The translations under genes were made by a program, and so were the position numbers. Below the pieces are notes generated by a model that searched no databases, was not told the origin of the DNA, and saw only the letters and a list, made by a program, of their open reading frames with translations. Of a DNA stretch of 64,000 nt, positions 1 to 8,780 are shown piece after piece. The DNA comes from an uncultured Dialister sp. GTDB taxonomy: Bacteria > Bacillota > Negativicutes > Veillonellales > Dialisteraceae. The stretch is from contig OMVW01000006.1 of NCBI GenBank assembly GCA_900314595.1, positions 22,261 to 86,260 of the forward strand, in the 5' to 3' direction. Position 1 is the first letter of the stretch; every line of letters begins with the position of its first letter.

Positions 1-339
1 CCGCTGCATCATTTTGCGCCCTCTCCGGGACGTCTCATCGATTACCGCCCGCCCTACGGGGAAGGTATCCGGGTGGACTCTGCCATGCGTAAAGGGGCGG
101 AAATCCCGCCTTACTATGATTCCATGATTGCCAAGCTCATCGTTCATGGAAAAGACAGGGAAGATGCAAGAAATAAAATGCTCTCTGCCCTGGACAATTT
201 TAAAATTACCGGCGTGAAAACGACTATTCCTCTTCACAGGGCCATTCTTTCCTCGGAAGCATTTATCAAAGGAGAAGTGGATACCATGTATGTGGAGCAT
301 CATCTGGAAGAACTGCTGAAAAAGGCGGAAAGTTATTGA
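1..339 (+). CDS. accC: Biotin carboxylase subunit of acetyl-CoA carboxylase, C-terminal part (5' end outside window)
   Basis: The reading frame is open from base 1 and gives the last 112 residues of a biotin carboxylase. The enzyme carboxylates biotin on the carrier protein AccB with ATP and bicarbonate, the first step of fatty-acid synthesis. The visible part includes the conserved RVDSAM and PPYYDSMIAKLIVHG segments of the ATP-grasp C-terminal domain. The protein ends soon after these, as AccC does; pyruvate carboxylase would continue into further domains, so AccC is preferred. A strong terminator follows directly, so this is the last gene of its operon. Confidence 0.88.
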   Translation, partial: PLHHFAPSPGRLIDYRPPYGEGIRVDSAMRKGAEIPPYYDSMIAKLIVHGKDREDARNKMLSALDNFKITGVKTTIPLHRAILSSEAFIKGEVDTMYVEHHLEELLKKAESY

Positions 340-343
340 AATA

Positions 344-378
344 AAAAAATCCGTGGACCATTGGTTCACGGATTTTTT
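344..378 (+). terminator. Rho-independent terminator after accC
   Basis: A stem of about 13 bp (348-360 with 361-374, core TCCGTG/CACGGA) is followed by a T run. It can also work in the opposite direction for the transporter gene on the minus strand. Confidence 0.85.
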
Positions 379-466
379 GCTGCGTATTAGCGGCAAGTGA
401 AGCCGGCGCAAGAAAGTAAAAAGGCACGCTGATTTTTAGAAGACCGGGAGCTGAGGGCCGGCTGTT

Positions 467-1402
467 TCATCCCGCATAAAGGAAATAGACCGGAAAGAGG
501 ATACAGACGAAAAACAGGGTAGTCACCAGGAAGGCAGCGATTGTGATATTGACGTTCAGTTTGAAAAGCCTTGCCGTAATGACCGCATTGATTGCAGAAG
601 GGGTGGCCGAGGAAATAAGGATAGCTCCCAGGAGGATGGAATCATTCGTGTAGAGCCGGGCTATACCGGTAATGATGGCAGGAACAATGAGGAATTTCAA
701 TGGGATCAGGACACAGGACTTTTTAAGGTACCGGGAGGCTCCGTGAAAATCGATGAGACAGCCTACGGGCATGAGAGAGACCCAGGCGAGGATATGGACC
801 AGGTAGTGGAAAAACCAGCCCACTGCGGCAGGCCGGTCTATTTCAAAAAACTGAAAGCCAAGACCGAGGATCATGCCAAGAACGGAAATCTGATTCCTGG
901 TGAGAAACATCTGCCGGAAATTGAAAGACCACTGCATGTCGGACGCATTGGATGCATATTTCCCATAATAATACTGGGCCAGAGGGAAAGCACAGGCTAC
1001 CATAAGCACATTCTGGGGCATGGCAAAGAGCTGGACATAGGCAAATCCTTCTTCTCCATAAATAATGTAAGCACAGATACCTCCGATGGTCCCAATGTTG
1101 GCAAGCATGGTCGAAATGACGAGGGCTCCTTTATCCCGCTCATCGGAAAATATAGAGGAGAAAAAATGAGAAGCCATCAGGCAGGAAATGAAGCACATGA
1201 AAACGGAGAGGAGAGGAACCACGATGAGGGCTCCGCTGATGGGAAGGACCCAGAAACTCATGATATTCAGTACCGTCATCATCACAAGTACATTAAAACG
1301 GATGAGCCGGTCGCAGAATACATCATTGATGATTCCGGCCCGTTTGAGCAGGTATCCCAGAGCCAGTGGCCCCAGAATGTCGATGATGATCAGAACCCCC
1401 AT
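467..1402 (-). CDS. AEC family (auxin efflux carrier-like) transporter
   Basis: An integral membrane protein of 311 residues, almost entirely made of hydrophobic segments (about 10 predicted helices). It has the GYLLKRAGI start and the central ATPSAINAV region seen in AEC permeases. Bacterial members usually export or import small organic acids such as malate or malonate; the substrate here cannot be read. The start at 1402 was chosen because GGGAGGTG lies a few bases upstream; an in-frame ATG ten codons earlier has no such site. The gene stands alone. Confidence 0.75.
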   Translation of the reverse strand: MGVLIIIDILGPLALGYLLKRAGIINDVFCDRLIRFNVLVMMTVLNIMSFWVLPISGALIVVPLLSVFMCFISCLMASHFFSSIFSDERDKGALVISTMLANIGTIGGICAYIIYGEEGFAYVQLFAMPQNVLMVACAFPLAQYYYGKYASNASDMQWSFNFRQMFLTRNQISVLGMILGLGFQFFEIDRPAAVGWFFHYLVHILAWVSLMPVGCLIDFHGASRYLKKSCVLIPLKFLIVPAIITGIARLYTNDSILLGAILISSATPSAINAVITARLFKLNVNITIAAFLVTTLFFVCILFPVYFLYAG

Positions 1403-1432
1403 GGTTTCACCTCCCTTTCCTGAATTTAACAT

Positions 1433-1625
1433 TAATGATACGGCTTTTAAAATTTGAGCGCAAGAAGGGCTTTCATTTTTTGTTCCTATTATATATAATA
1501 CATATATTCTATCTCCATCCGGGATCTTCCAGCCTCCGGATGGAGGGCCTTTTTTACCGGTAAAAACAGGGGAAAATCAAGGCCCGGTATAATAAAATTT
1601 CTTTTAAAAATTATAAAAAATTCTG
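1433..1625. other. Intergenic stretch with an isolated plus-strand terminator hairpin
   Basis: This stretch holds no convincing gene. A perfect 10-bp stem (CTCCATCCGG at 1513-1522, complement at 1536-1545) followed by GGC and a T run at 1549-1555 is a typical terminator on the plus strand. No plus-strand gene ends before it. A TATAAT at 1494-1499 lies just upstream, so a very short RNA is conceivable but weakly supported. Confidence 0.5.
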
Positions 1626-1654
1626 TTGACATGACCCTTTCAAAAGGGTATAAT
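1626..1654 (+). promoter_or_regulatory. Sigma-A type promoter of rplM-rpsI
   Basis: A perfect TTGACA (1626-1631), a 17-bp spacer and a perfect TATAAT (1649-1654). Transcription should begin near 1661, about 80 bases before rplM. Confidence 0.9.
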
Positions 1655-1660
1655 ACTCCT

Positions 1661-1740
1661 TGTGAGATTTGTCCGGAAACCACTAGCCCCGGAGGAAGGA
1701 CAGACTTGCGGCTCTGTTTTTTATTCAGGAGGAATCATTC
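1661..1740 (+). promoter_or_regulatory. Structured 5' leader of rplM (possible L13 autoregulatory leader)
   Basis: The leader can fold a stem in which GTCC near 1670 pairs with GGAC near 1698, with an inner GG/CC pair and a purine-rich internal loop. Firmicutes rplM operons often carry an L13-binding leader of about this size. I recognise the position and a plausible fold but cannot confirm the family match by eye. AGGAGG precedes the start codon. Confidence 0.45.
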
Positions 1741-1743
1741 ATA

Positions 1744-2184
1744 ATGAAAACGACATTTATGGCCAATGCGGGAAACATTACCCGTAAATGGTATATCGTA
1801 GATGCTGCAGGACTGACCGTAGGCCGCCTCGCTGCCAACGTTGCCAAAGTTCTGTCCGGCAAAAATAAACCAACTTATACACCTCATGTGGATACCGGCG
1901 ACAATGTAGTTGTAATCAACGCAGACAAAGTCGTATTCACCGGCAAGAAAGAACTGAAGAAAGTTTACTTCCACTACACCGGTTACATCGGTGGTGACAG
2001 ATACCAGAAAGCTGGCGACGCTCTCCGCGAAAAACCGGTCTGGGTTGTAGAACACGCAATCCGCGGCATGCTTCCGAAGAACAAGCTTGGCGCTCAGATG
2101 TATCGTAAGCTTCATGTTTATGCAGGCGCAGAACATCCGCATGCAGCTCAGAAACCTGAAGAATTAAAGTTTGATATCCGTTAA
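1744..2184 (+). CDS. rplM: 50S ribosomal protein L13
   Basis: A protein of 146 residues with the full L13 sequence, including KWYIVDAAGLTVGRLA at the N-terminus and the RGMLPKNKLG motif. L13 is an early-assembly protein of the large subunit. The gene has a consensus promoter, a good ribosome-binding site, and is followed 22 bases later by rpsI, the standard bacterial pair. Codon use looks like that of a highly expressed gene. Confidence 0.98.
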   Translation: MKTTFMANAGNITRKWYIVDAAGLTVGRLAANVAKVLSGKNKPTYTPHVDTGDNVVVINADKVVFTGKKELKKVYFHYTGYIGGDRYQKAGDALREKPVWVVEHAIRGMLPKNKLGAQMYRKLHVYAGAEHPHAAQKPEELKFDIR

Positions 2185-2206
2185 CCGGAAGGGAAGGAAA
2201 TAAGAA

Positions 2207-2599
2207 ATGGCAGAAGCTACATACTACGGCACCGGCCGCAGAAAGACATCCGTTGCCAGAGTCCGTCTGGTACCGGGACAGGGTAACATCACTATCAATG
2301 GCCGTGAACTGAAGGATTACTTCGATCTGGCTACTCTCGAACTGATTATTAAACAGCCGCTGGAACTGACTGGCACTACTTCCGCATATGACGTGATCGC
2401 TAACGTTAAAGGCGGCGGCCGTACAGGTCAGGCAGGTGCCATCCGTCATGGCATCTCCCGTGCACTGCTTGACGTTGATGCAGACTACAGAAAAGTTCTC
2501 AAGAGCGCAGGTCTCCTGACCCGTGATCCGAGAATGAAAGAACGTAAGAAATACGGTCTCAAAAAAGCAAGAAAAGCAAGCCAGTTCTCCAAACGTTAA
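2207..2599 (+). CDS. rpsI: 30S ribosomal protein S9
   Basis: A protein of 130 residues with the S9 signature: [16 protein letters not shown] at the N-terminus, the [19 protein letters not shown] core, and the basic C-terminal tail ending in FSKR, which reaches the P-site tRNA in the ribosome. It is the second gene of the rplM-rpsI operon and is followed by a terminator. Confidence 0.98.
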   Translation: MAEATYYGTGRRKTSVARVRLVPGQGNITINGRELKDYFDLATLELIIKQPLELTGTTSAYDVIANVKGGGRTGQAGAIRHGISRALLDVDADYRKVLKSAGLLTRDPRMKERKKYGLKKARKASQFSKR

Positions 2600-2617
2600 T
2601 CATTGGAATACAGACTT

Positions 2618-2649
2618 CAAAAGGACATCCGATTGGGTGTCCTTTTTTA
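2618..2649 (+). terminator. Terminator of rplM-rpsI
   Basis: AAAAGGACATCC (2619-2630) pairs with GGGTGTCCTTTT (2635-2646) around a 4-base loop, followed by T residues. Confidence 0.9.
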
Positions 2650-2677
2650 CTGGATAAAATAGAGGCATTCGTGCTGA

Positions 2678-2712
2678 TCGTGATTCGTGAATCGTGGTTC
2701 GTGATTCGTGGA
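2678..2712 (+). repeat. Heptanucleotide tandem repeat, five copies
   Basis: Five consecutive 7-base units of the form TCGTGRN run from 2678 to 2712, with changes only in the last two positions. The repeat lies between the rpsI terminator and the next gene. It resembles in format, not in sequence, the second heptamer array at 19216. Confidence 0.75.
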
Positions 2713-2834
2713 GGTGGTGCCCCTGGCAGGATACCCGGTTTGTTATCCCTTTCATTTCTGCCGCTTCGCAATGTAGCCATAAATGGTATTCATGTCGTAT
2801 AATAAAAAGGAAATATAATTCCAGGAGGTATAAT

Positions 2835-4310
2835 ATGGTACCGGTTATGTCTGCAGAAGATATACATGATGCTACAGAGACGTTTGCCCGATATGGTGTG
2901 CCTGCTGACCGCATATTTAATGAGGTCATGCGTGCGAGGTATCTGGACTACGTTCTTTTTTTAAATCCTGAAAATGTACAGTATGGCATTTCCATCGATG
3001 ATCTGTATGAAAATATGAAGAAAACCTCAGACCGCCTCGGCATGTATGAAGGCGATGAGGATACGTATGTCAAAGCCTATACGCTGGCTCTCCGGGTGGA
3101 TCCCATGGTCTTTGCGCCGGACATTCCGGAAGGAAATGAAAAGCTTCAGCTCCTTCTGGCAGAAGCGGTGGAAAAGGCAAAGAAGGCGGAAAGTACGGTG
3201 CTTTTCAGCGGAGTTGAAGGGTACATGATCTACCTGGCCCATATTGCGGACCAGCTGCCGGATAAGCGTCTTGCCTTTGCCGTAAAAGATGAAATATGGA
3301 AGAAACGGCTCCAGCTTGTATTTCCCAGATGCCGCCTCATGCTGACTCGTGAACTTTCAGAAGATACCCAGAAATATGACTATATTTTCAATCTGGAAAC
3401 GGAAAAGCTGGAAAATACAAAAGAAGAGCTGAACCTTCTTTCCGCAAAAGGATTACTGGATACGCTTATTCCTGTTGAGGATATGAAGGATGATACTCCG
3501 ACCGTAAAAGACTTCATGGCAGATTCGGGAAAACTTTCGGGCTTCTATAATCTCGAGGCCGGGGGTAAAGAATATGATTTCCTCCGCTTTATCCCTCAGT
3601 CAGAAAAAGTCTCCTTCGGGGAAGCTGATTTCTCAGAAGGTACTTTCAAGACTGATGAGAAACTTTCTCTTCCCTATGAATCTTTTAAAGAGGCAGGGGA
3701 ATGGAATTATGACGTCTATGCTTTCAATGGCTCTCCTGCCATTCAGGCCATTCTGTCAGCCAATGTGCTTCAGATGGAGCATACGGTGGAAGATGAATTT
3801 GCACCGGTCGGAGCAAAGCCTCTTACAGCCGGAACCTATGCCCTGCTGCAGGCGGAAAATATGGAAGATTACGGCATCGACCTTTCCGGGGTAATAGAAG
3901 GTACCCTGGATGAGGGAGATGAAGCAGTACTTCTTGAAGGGGGAGATCTGGCTCTTACCCTTTACCGTGGAAAATTTATTATGGCGGTGGTACCTGAAGG
4001 ATTGCAGCTTCTCGCAGGCGATGGGATTTATGGATTCCGCAGCCGCCATGCGTATACGGCCAATTTCCTGAAACTTTATCTTGACGGACCGGTAGGCCAT
4101 CTTTTCCTGGAAAATATGAAAGCAGGAAAAGGGTATAATGTGACGCAGTCAAGGATCCTTCGGACGCCCCTTCCTTCCGTGGACAAAGAAATCATTGATA
4201 AAGCAGATATTCTCTGCAGAAATACGATTTCCGCCCTGGCAGCGGCAGAAAAGAAATGGAAAGACGCCAAACGTCTTTCTGTGGGACTTATGATGGGAAA
4301 TAAATTCTGA
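2835..4310 (+). CDS. N-6 DNA methylase-like protein without the catalytic motif
   Basis: A protein of 491 residues. The C-terminus (LDGPVGHLFLENM, then TPLPSVDKEIIDKA and a helical tail) resembles the end of HsdM/HsdS-type subunits, where a NSPLGQ-like segment is followed by IPLPPLEEQ. The middle has the layout of a methylase: YDYIFNLE where an active N-6 methylase would have an NPPF/Y motif, then a helix and a GLLDTLIP strand. Residues 185-188 are FNLE, so the catalytic Asn-Pro-Pro is absent. No HsdS or HsdR gene is next to it. The start at 2835 follows AGGAGG; the longer in-frame version lacks this. rdgB begins 10 bases after it. Activity as a methyltransferase is doubtful. Confidence 0.6.
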   Translation: MVPVMSAEDIHDATETFARYGVPADRIFNEVMRARYLDYVLFLNPENVQYGISIDDLYENMKKTSDRLGMYEGDEDTYVKAYTLALRVDPMVFAPDIPEGNEKLQLLLAEAVEKAKKAESTVLFSGVEGYMIYLAHIADQLPDKRLAFAVKDEIWKKRLQLVFPRCRLMLTRELSEDTQKYDYIFNLETEKLENTKEELNLLSAKGLLDTLIPVEDMKDDTPTVKDFMADSGKLSGFYNLEAGGKEYDFLRFIPQSEKVSFGEADFSEGTFKTDEKLSLPYESFKEAGEWNYDVYAFNGSPAIQAILSANVLQMEHTVEDEFAPVGAKPLTAGTYALLQAENMEDYGIDLSGVIEGTLDEGDEAVLLEGGDLALTLYRGKFIMAVVPEGLQLLAGDGIYGFRSRHAYTANFLKLYLDGPVGHLFLENMKAGKGYNVTQSRILRTPLPSVDKEIIDKADILCRNTISALAAAEKKWKDAKRLSVGLMMGNKF

Positions 4311-4320
4311 GGAGGCTTCT

Positions 4321-4917
4321 ATGAAACTGGTTCTTGCGACTCACAATAAAGGGAAAATCAGAGAATTTCAGAAAGCTTTTGCCGGAATCGGCTGGGAGGC
4401 TGTGCCGGTAGCGGATGTGTCCGACGCGCCGGATCCGGAGGAGACAGGGACTACTTTTGAAGAAAATGCACTGCAGAAGGCTCATTATTATGCAAAAGCC
4501 ACAGGCCTTCCCGTGCTTTCTGATGATTCCGGAATCGTGGCGGATATCCTTGGCGATAAACCGGGCATTTATTCCGCCCGTTATGCCGGTCATCATGGAG
4601 ATGACGAAGCAAATAATCAGAAACTGATTAAGGACCTTGCTCCTTATTCCGGGGAAGACAGGAAAGGTCATTATGTATGCGTGGTGGCTCTCGTGTGGCC
4701 GGACGGGAAGGAACTGACGGCCGAAGGCAGCTGCTATGGCATAATCCGCGATTTTTATCAGGGAACCGGCGGATTCGGTTATGACCCGCTCTTTTATCTT
4801 CCTGAATATGGCAAGACCATGGCAGAACTTCCCATGGAGGAAAAGAATAAAATCAGCCACCGCGGCCGGGCACTCCGCAGGCTTCTCGCAAAACTGGCCG
4901 ATGAGCCGAAGAACTGA
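4321..4917 (+). CDS. rdgB: XTP/dITP diphosphatase (Ham1/RdgB family)
   Basis: A protein of 198 residues, the normal family length. It hydrolyses non-canonical purine nucleoside triphosphates (ITP, dITP, XTP) to monophosphates, keeping them out of DNA and RNA. It shows the substrate-binding LATHNKGKIREF segment near residue 4, the SDDSGI motif with catalytic Asp residues near 66-69, and the FGYDPLF segment near residue 153. It is read from the same direction as, and 10 bases after, the methylase-like gene, with GGAGG before its start. Confidence 0.95.
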   Translation: MKLVLATHNKGKIREFQKAFAGIGWEAVPVADVSDAPDPEETGTTFEENALQKAHYYAKATGLPVLSDDSGIVADILGDKPGIYSARYAGHHGDDEANNQKLIKDLAPYSGEDRKGHYVCVVALVWPDGKELTAEGSCYGIIRDFYQGTGGFGYDPLFYLPEYGKTMAELPMEEKNKISHRGRALRRLLAKLADEPKN

Positions 4918-4983
4918 TATTTCTAAAAACATATAGAGATTACACTTATTTATATATAAAAGGTATACATGTTGTAAAAGTAT

Positions 4984-5012
4984 TTTCAAAACAGGTAACC
5001 TTATGGTATAAT
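4984..5012 (+). promoter_or_regulatory. Promoter of speD
   Basis: TTTCAA (4984-4989), a 17-bp spacer and a perfect TATAAT (5007-5012), about 45 bases before the chosen start of speD. The -35 box is weak. Confidence 0.6.
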
Positions 5013-5056
5013 TGGAATGTTCCATTCCAGAACTGAAAAGGGGTGGCACTCTACTG

Positions 5057-5839
5057 ATGAAAAAAAGCAAGTTAAAACTTTTTGGTTTCAACAATCTGAC
5101 AAAAACCTTAAGCTTCAATATGTACGACATCTGTTATGCCAGCACAGAAGAAGAGAGGAATAAATACATCGCCTACATCGATGATGAGTACAGTGCCCCG
5201 CGGCTGACAGAGGTCCTGAAGGAAGTGGCCTCCATGATCGGCGCACAGATCCTCAATATTGCGCAGCAGGACTATGACCCTCAGGGGGCCAGCGTGACCA
5301 TGCTGATTGCGGAGGAGGAAGTGGAAAAGACAGGACCGGAGAAGCAGGATGTGGTGGCTCACCTGGACAAGAGCCATATCACAGTCCATACCTATCCGGA
5401 AATGCATCCCCAGGACGGCATCTGCACATTCCGTGCGGATATCGACGTATCTACCTGCGGCAAGATTTCGCCGCTTAAAGCGCTGAATTTCCTGCTCCGT
5501 TCCTTTGATGCGGATATCGTCATCACGGATTACCGGGTGCGGGGATTTACGAGGGATGTGAACGGAAAAAAGATTTTCATCGATCACCGCATCAATTCCA
5601 TCCAGAATTATATGGCGCCGGACCTTCGTCACAAGTATGACATGATTGACGTGAATGTGTACCAGGAAAATATTTTCCACACCAAAATGATCCTTCATGA
5701 TTTCCGGCTGGATAATTACCTGTTTGATGTAAAGGAAAAGGATCTGGACCGGAAACAGGTCAAACAGATCCGCCGCCTTTTGAAGCAGGAAATGTATGAA
5801 ATTTTCAACGGCAGAAATATGCCGGCTATCAGAGATTGA
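5057..5839 (+). CDS. speD: S-adenosylmethionine decarboxylase proenzyme, long bacterial type
   Basis: A protein of 260 residues, close to the E. coli type (264) and about twice as long as the Bacillus type. It decarboxylates S-adenosylmethionine to supply the aminopropyl group for spermidine. The proenzyme cleaves itself between Lys105 and Ser106 in [15 protein letters not shown], turning the Ser into the pyruvoyl cofactor. The [20 protein letters not shown] block is also intact. The start at 5057 was preferred over an earlier in-frame ATG because AGGGGTGG precedes it and it matches known N-termini. No speE is nearby. Confidence 0.95.
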   Translation: MKKSKLKLFGFNNLTKTLSFNMYDICYASTEEERNKYIAYIDDEYSAPRLTEVLKEVASMIGAQILNIAQQDYDPQGASVTMLIAEEEVEKTGPEKQDVVAHLDKSHITVHTYPEMHPQDGICTFRADIDVSTCGKISPLKALNFLLRSFDADIVITDYRVRGFTRDVNGKKIFIDHRINSIQNYMAPDLRHKYDMIDVNVYQENIFHTKMILHDFRLDNYLFDVKEKDLDRKQVKQIRRLLKQEMYEIFNGRNMPAIRD

Positions 5840-5869
5840 GTCATCCATATTATTTTAAGGAGGAAAAAA

Positions 5870-7084
5870 ATGGATACAGCAAAACTCAAGGAAGAAGCCA
5901 TTGCGCTCAGAAAAGAAAAGCACCAGATGATTACTACGGCTCTCAATGCCCCCATGAACGACGGCCATGATCTGGCAGTTGTTTATACCCCGGGTGTTGC
6001 CGCTCCGTGCCTCGAAATCAAGAAAGATGAAGATCTTTCTCTGGAAATGACCTGGAGAGGCAATGTCGTAGCGGTTATTTCCGATGGAACCCGCGTCCTT
6101 GGCCTCGGTGATATCGGACCGGCTGCTTCCATTCCGGTTATGGAAGGCAAATCCGCTCTGTATAAGAGATTCGGAAATATTGACGCTATTCCGATTGTAA
6201 TCAACACTAAAGATAAGGATGAATTTATTCATACCGTACAGCTTCTGGAAAAATCTTTCGCCGGCATCAACCTGGAAGACCTCTCTTCCCCCAAATGCTA
6301 CGATATCGAAGATGAACTGAAGAGATCCATGAATATTCCGGTATTTCATGATGACCAGCATGGTACCGCCATTGCAGCCCTGGCAGCACTCCTTGGTGCC
6401 CTCAAAGTCACCGGCAAGAAGATTGATGAAATCAAAGTTGTCATGAATGGCGCAGGCGCAGCAGGCAGCGCTATTGCCCGTCTCCTTCTGGAAGATGGCG
6501 TAAAACCGGAAAATATGACCATCCTCAATTCCAAAGGCATCCTCTATGATAATGGCAAGCGTGACCGTATCCAGCTGGAACTGATTAAGAAATGCAATCC
6601 GGAAAACAGACAGGGAACCTTTGCTGATGCAGTCAAAGGCGCTGATGTCCTCATCGGCTGTTCCGCTGCCGGCGCATTCAACAATGATGCTATCAGAACC
6701 ATGGCTGACCACAGCATCGTATTTGCCATGGCAAACCCGGTGCCTGAAATCATGTATGAAGAAGCAATGGAAAAAGGCGTTTACATTTATGGCTCCGGCA
6801 GAAGCGATATGCCGAACCAGGTTAACAACTCCTCCGTATTCCCGGGGCTCTTCCGTGGTGCTCTGGATGTAAGAGCTCGCCAGATCAATGAAGAGATGAA
6901 ACTGGCTGCCGCTCATGCGCTGGCTGATCTTGCAGCTACTTGCGAATATATGGATGCCAACCATGTAGTCGTTGACGTATTTGATGAAAGAGTACCGTTT
7001 GTCGTAGCCAAAGCTGTAGCAAAAGCAGCTATCGCTTCCGGCGTGGCAAGAGCAAAAGAACTTCCGGAAAAATATAGAGACTGA
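5870..7084 (+). CDS. NAD(P)-dependent malic enzyme
   Basis: A protein of 404 residues of the small bacterial malic enzyme type. It converts malate to pyruvate and CO2. Visible motifs are the YTPGVAAPC segment near residue 39, the [17 protein letters not shown] block, the metal-binding FHDDQHGTA region near residue 159, and the [13 protein letters not shown] nucleotide-binding motif near residue 193. AAGGAGG lies just before the start. It follows speD by 30 bases, so the two may share a transcript; a terminator ends the unit. Whether NAD or NADP is used cannot be read. Confidence 0.93.
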   Translation: MDTAKLKEEAIALRKEKHQMITTALNAPMNDGHDLAVVYTPGVAAPCLEIKKDEDLSLEMTWRGNVVAVISDGTRVLGLGDIGPAASIPVMEGKSALYKRFGNIDAIPIVINTKDKDEFIHTVQLLEKSFAGINLEDLSSPKCYDIEDELKRSMNIPVFHDDQHGTAIAALAALLGALKVTGKKIDEIKVVMNGAGAAGSAIARLLLEDGVKPENMTILNSKGILYDNGKRDRIQLELIKKCNPENRQGTFADAVKGADVLIGCSAAGAFNNDAIRTMADHSIVFAMANPVPEIMYEEAMEKGVYIYGSGRSDMPNQVNNSSVFPGLFRGALDVRARQINEEMKLAAAHALADLAATCEYMDANHVVVDVFDERVPFVVAKAVAKAAIASGVARAKELPEKYRD

Positions 7085-7099
7085 TTTCTGAATAAAAAT

Positions 7100-7145
7100 A
7101 AAAAAGCCGTGAGACAGGAATTCCTGCTTACGGCTTTTTATTTTA
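7100..7145 (+). terminator. Terminator after malic enzyme gene
   Basis: AAAAAGCCGT(G)AG pairs with CTTACGGCTTTTT around a loop that itself contains GGAATTCC, followed by a T-rich run. Confidence 0.88.
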
Positions 7146-7214
7146 CCTTTTCAGGAAATTTAAGGAGTTCTTCCGGCTTAAACTATTGGTTTGACGATGC
7201 AGTTTATGGGGCCA

Positions 7215-7243
7215 TTGCCCAAGGGGGCGATGAAGTATATAAT
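7215..7243 (+). promoter_or_regulatory. Promoter of cca-ftsI
   Basis: TTGCCC (7215-7220), a 17-bp spacer and a perfect TATAAT (7238-7243). A start point near 7250 supports translation of cca from 7290 rather than from upstream in-frame ATG codons. Confidence 0.6.
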
Positions 7244-7289
7244 AGATTTCATAAAGAATGGAAAAGTGTTCGTTGGAAAGGACTGCCTC

Positions 7290-8780
7290 ATGGGTTTTAT
7301 GAATCGTATTTCTTCTTATCTTCATAAAGACGGTATGTATATGCCGGAAGAAGAAAAGGCCGGAAAAATAGATAAAGGAGCCCTTGCGATTCTCCGCGCT
7401 CTTGTAGAGGACGGAAAAGAAGCTTATGTGGTGGGCGGCTGCGTGCGTGACCTTTTCATGGGGAGGACTCCCAATGACTGGGATATTACCACTTCTGCCA
7501 GACCGGAAGAAACCATGGCTGTGGCAGAGAATTGCGGCTGGAAAGCGGTGGATGGGGGCGGCCGCCGGTTTGGTACGGTCATTATCGTGCTGGACGGGAG
7601 AAATTATGAGGTGACTACTTTCCGAAAGGAATTTTATGGCGCTGATTCCCATCGGCCGGAGAGTGTTTCTTTTGCAGAAACGTTAAAGGAAGATGTTTCC
7701 CGCCGGGACTTTACAGTGAATGCCATGGCCCTTGACAGTCATGGCATGCTTTATGATTTCTTTGGCGGATTAAAAGATCTGGGAAATAAAAAGCTTCGTA
7801 CCGTAGGCGATTCCTCACAGCGGTTCCGGGAGGATGCGCTGCGCCTGTTCCGTGCCTGCCGCTTTCTGGGACAGCTCGACTTCATGGCAGATAAATCCCT
7901 CGTGGATGGTATGAAAGAAGCTTATCCGCGGGTGTCGGGACTTTCTCTGGAGCGGGTGAGAGATGAAATAGATAAACTCATCGTTTCTCCTCATGCGGCC
8001 CGGGGCTTTGATCTCATGGTGCGCATGGGACTCAATGAAACTTCCTGCCGTTTGAAAGTGAATGGAGAATATAAGGAAATCCCCATCCTTCCGGAATTAT
8101 CCCATCTGGTAGGTCTGCCGCAGCAGAAGGAATTTCATAAGTTTGACGGCTGGTATCATACGCTGGCCGTGCTGGAAGCATCAAAACCGGTACTTCTCAA
8201 CCGCTGGGCGGCGCTCCTTCATGATGTGGGAAAAGGGATGCCCGGCGTGCGGGCCATCCGCAAAGGCAGGTATACCGATTATGGGCATGATACAAAAGGC
8301 GCCGAAATGGCGAGAGATATCCTTATCCGCTGGCAGAGGCCTGCCCGTTTTACGAATCATGTGGTATGGCTCGTGGAAAATCATATGAAATTTCATTATT
8401 TTGCCAATTTTGAAGAAGCCAATGCGGTGAAATGGGTTCACACCCTGGCGAGGGAAAAAGCATTTCCCTCATCCCGGGAGCTCTCGGAAGCTTTTGAAGA
8501 GATGACGGATCTGGGCAACGCGGATATTATAGGCTGCGGCCGTCCCCTTTCAGCGACGGAAGGTCATACGGCTTTCGGCAGGTATATGCAGGATCTGGCG
8601 ATGACCATTCCGGTTTCTTCCCATGAGCTTAATTACGATAAGGAAGTACCGAAGGTACTGGAAGGCCATGCAGCTGATGGTATGGCCAATCTCCTTCTAC
8701 GCGTGCAGAACGGGGATCTGGAAAATACGCCGGAAGCACTGTATGATGCGGCCAGGCGGTATGTGAGGAGGAGATCATGA
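7290..8780 (+). CDS. cca: CCA tRNA nucleotidyltransferase with HD domain
   Basis: A protein of 496 residues. It adds or repairs the 3' CCA end of tRNAs. The nucleotidyltransferase head shows YVVGGCVRDLFMG followed by the metal-binding NDWDITT (residues about 45-70). The RRDFTVNAMAL and RFREDALRLFRACRF blocks are typical of class II enzymes. A C-terminal HD domain carries LLHDVGKG near residue 310. The start at 7290 has AAAGGA upstream and lies after the promoter. The stop overlaps the ftsI start in an ATGA, so the two are translationally coupled. Confidence 0.93.
   Translation: MGFMNRISSYLHKDGMYMPEEEKAGKIDKGALAILRALVEDGKEAYVVGGCVRDLFMGRTPNDWDITTSARPEETMAVAENCGWKAVDGGGRRFGTVIIVLDGRNYEVTTFRKEFYGADSHRPESVSFAETLKEDVSRRDFTVNAMALDSHGMLYDFFGGLKDLGNKKLRTVGDSSQRFREDALRLFRACRFLGQLDFMADKSLVDGMKEAYPRVSGLSLERVRDEIDKLIVSPHAARGFDLMVRMGLNETSCRLKVNGEYKEIPILPELSHLVGLPQQKEFHKFDGWYHTLAVLEASKPVLLNRWAALLHDVGKGMPGVRAIRKGRYTDYGHDTKGAEMARDILIRWQRPARFTNHVVWLVENHMKFHYFANFEEANAVKWVHTLAREKAFPSSRELSEAFEEMTDLGNADIIGCGRPLSATEGHTAFGRYMQDLAMTIPVSSHELNYDKEVPKVLEGHAADGMANLLLRVQNGDLENTPEALYDAARRYVRRRS

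Noticed and set aside
1..339. Pyruvate carboxylase rather than biotin carboxylase
   Set aside because: The frame ends right after the biotin carboxylase domain, with a terminator.
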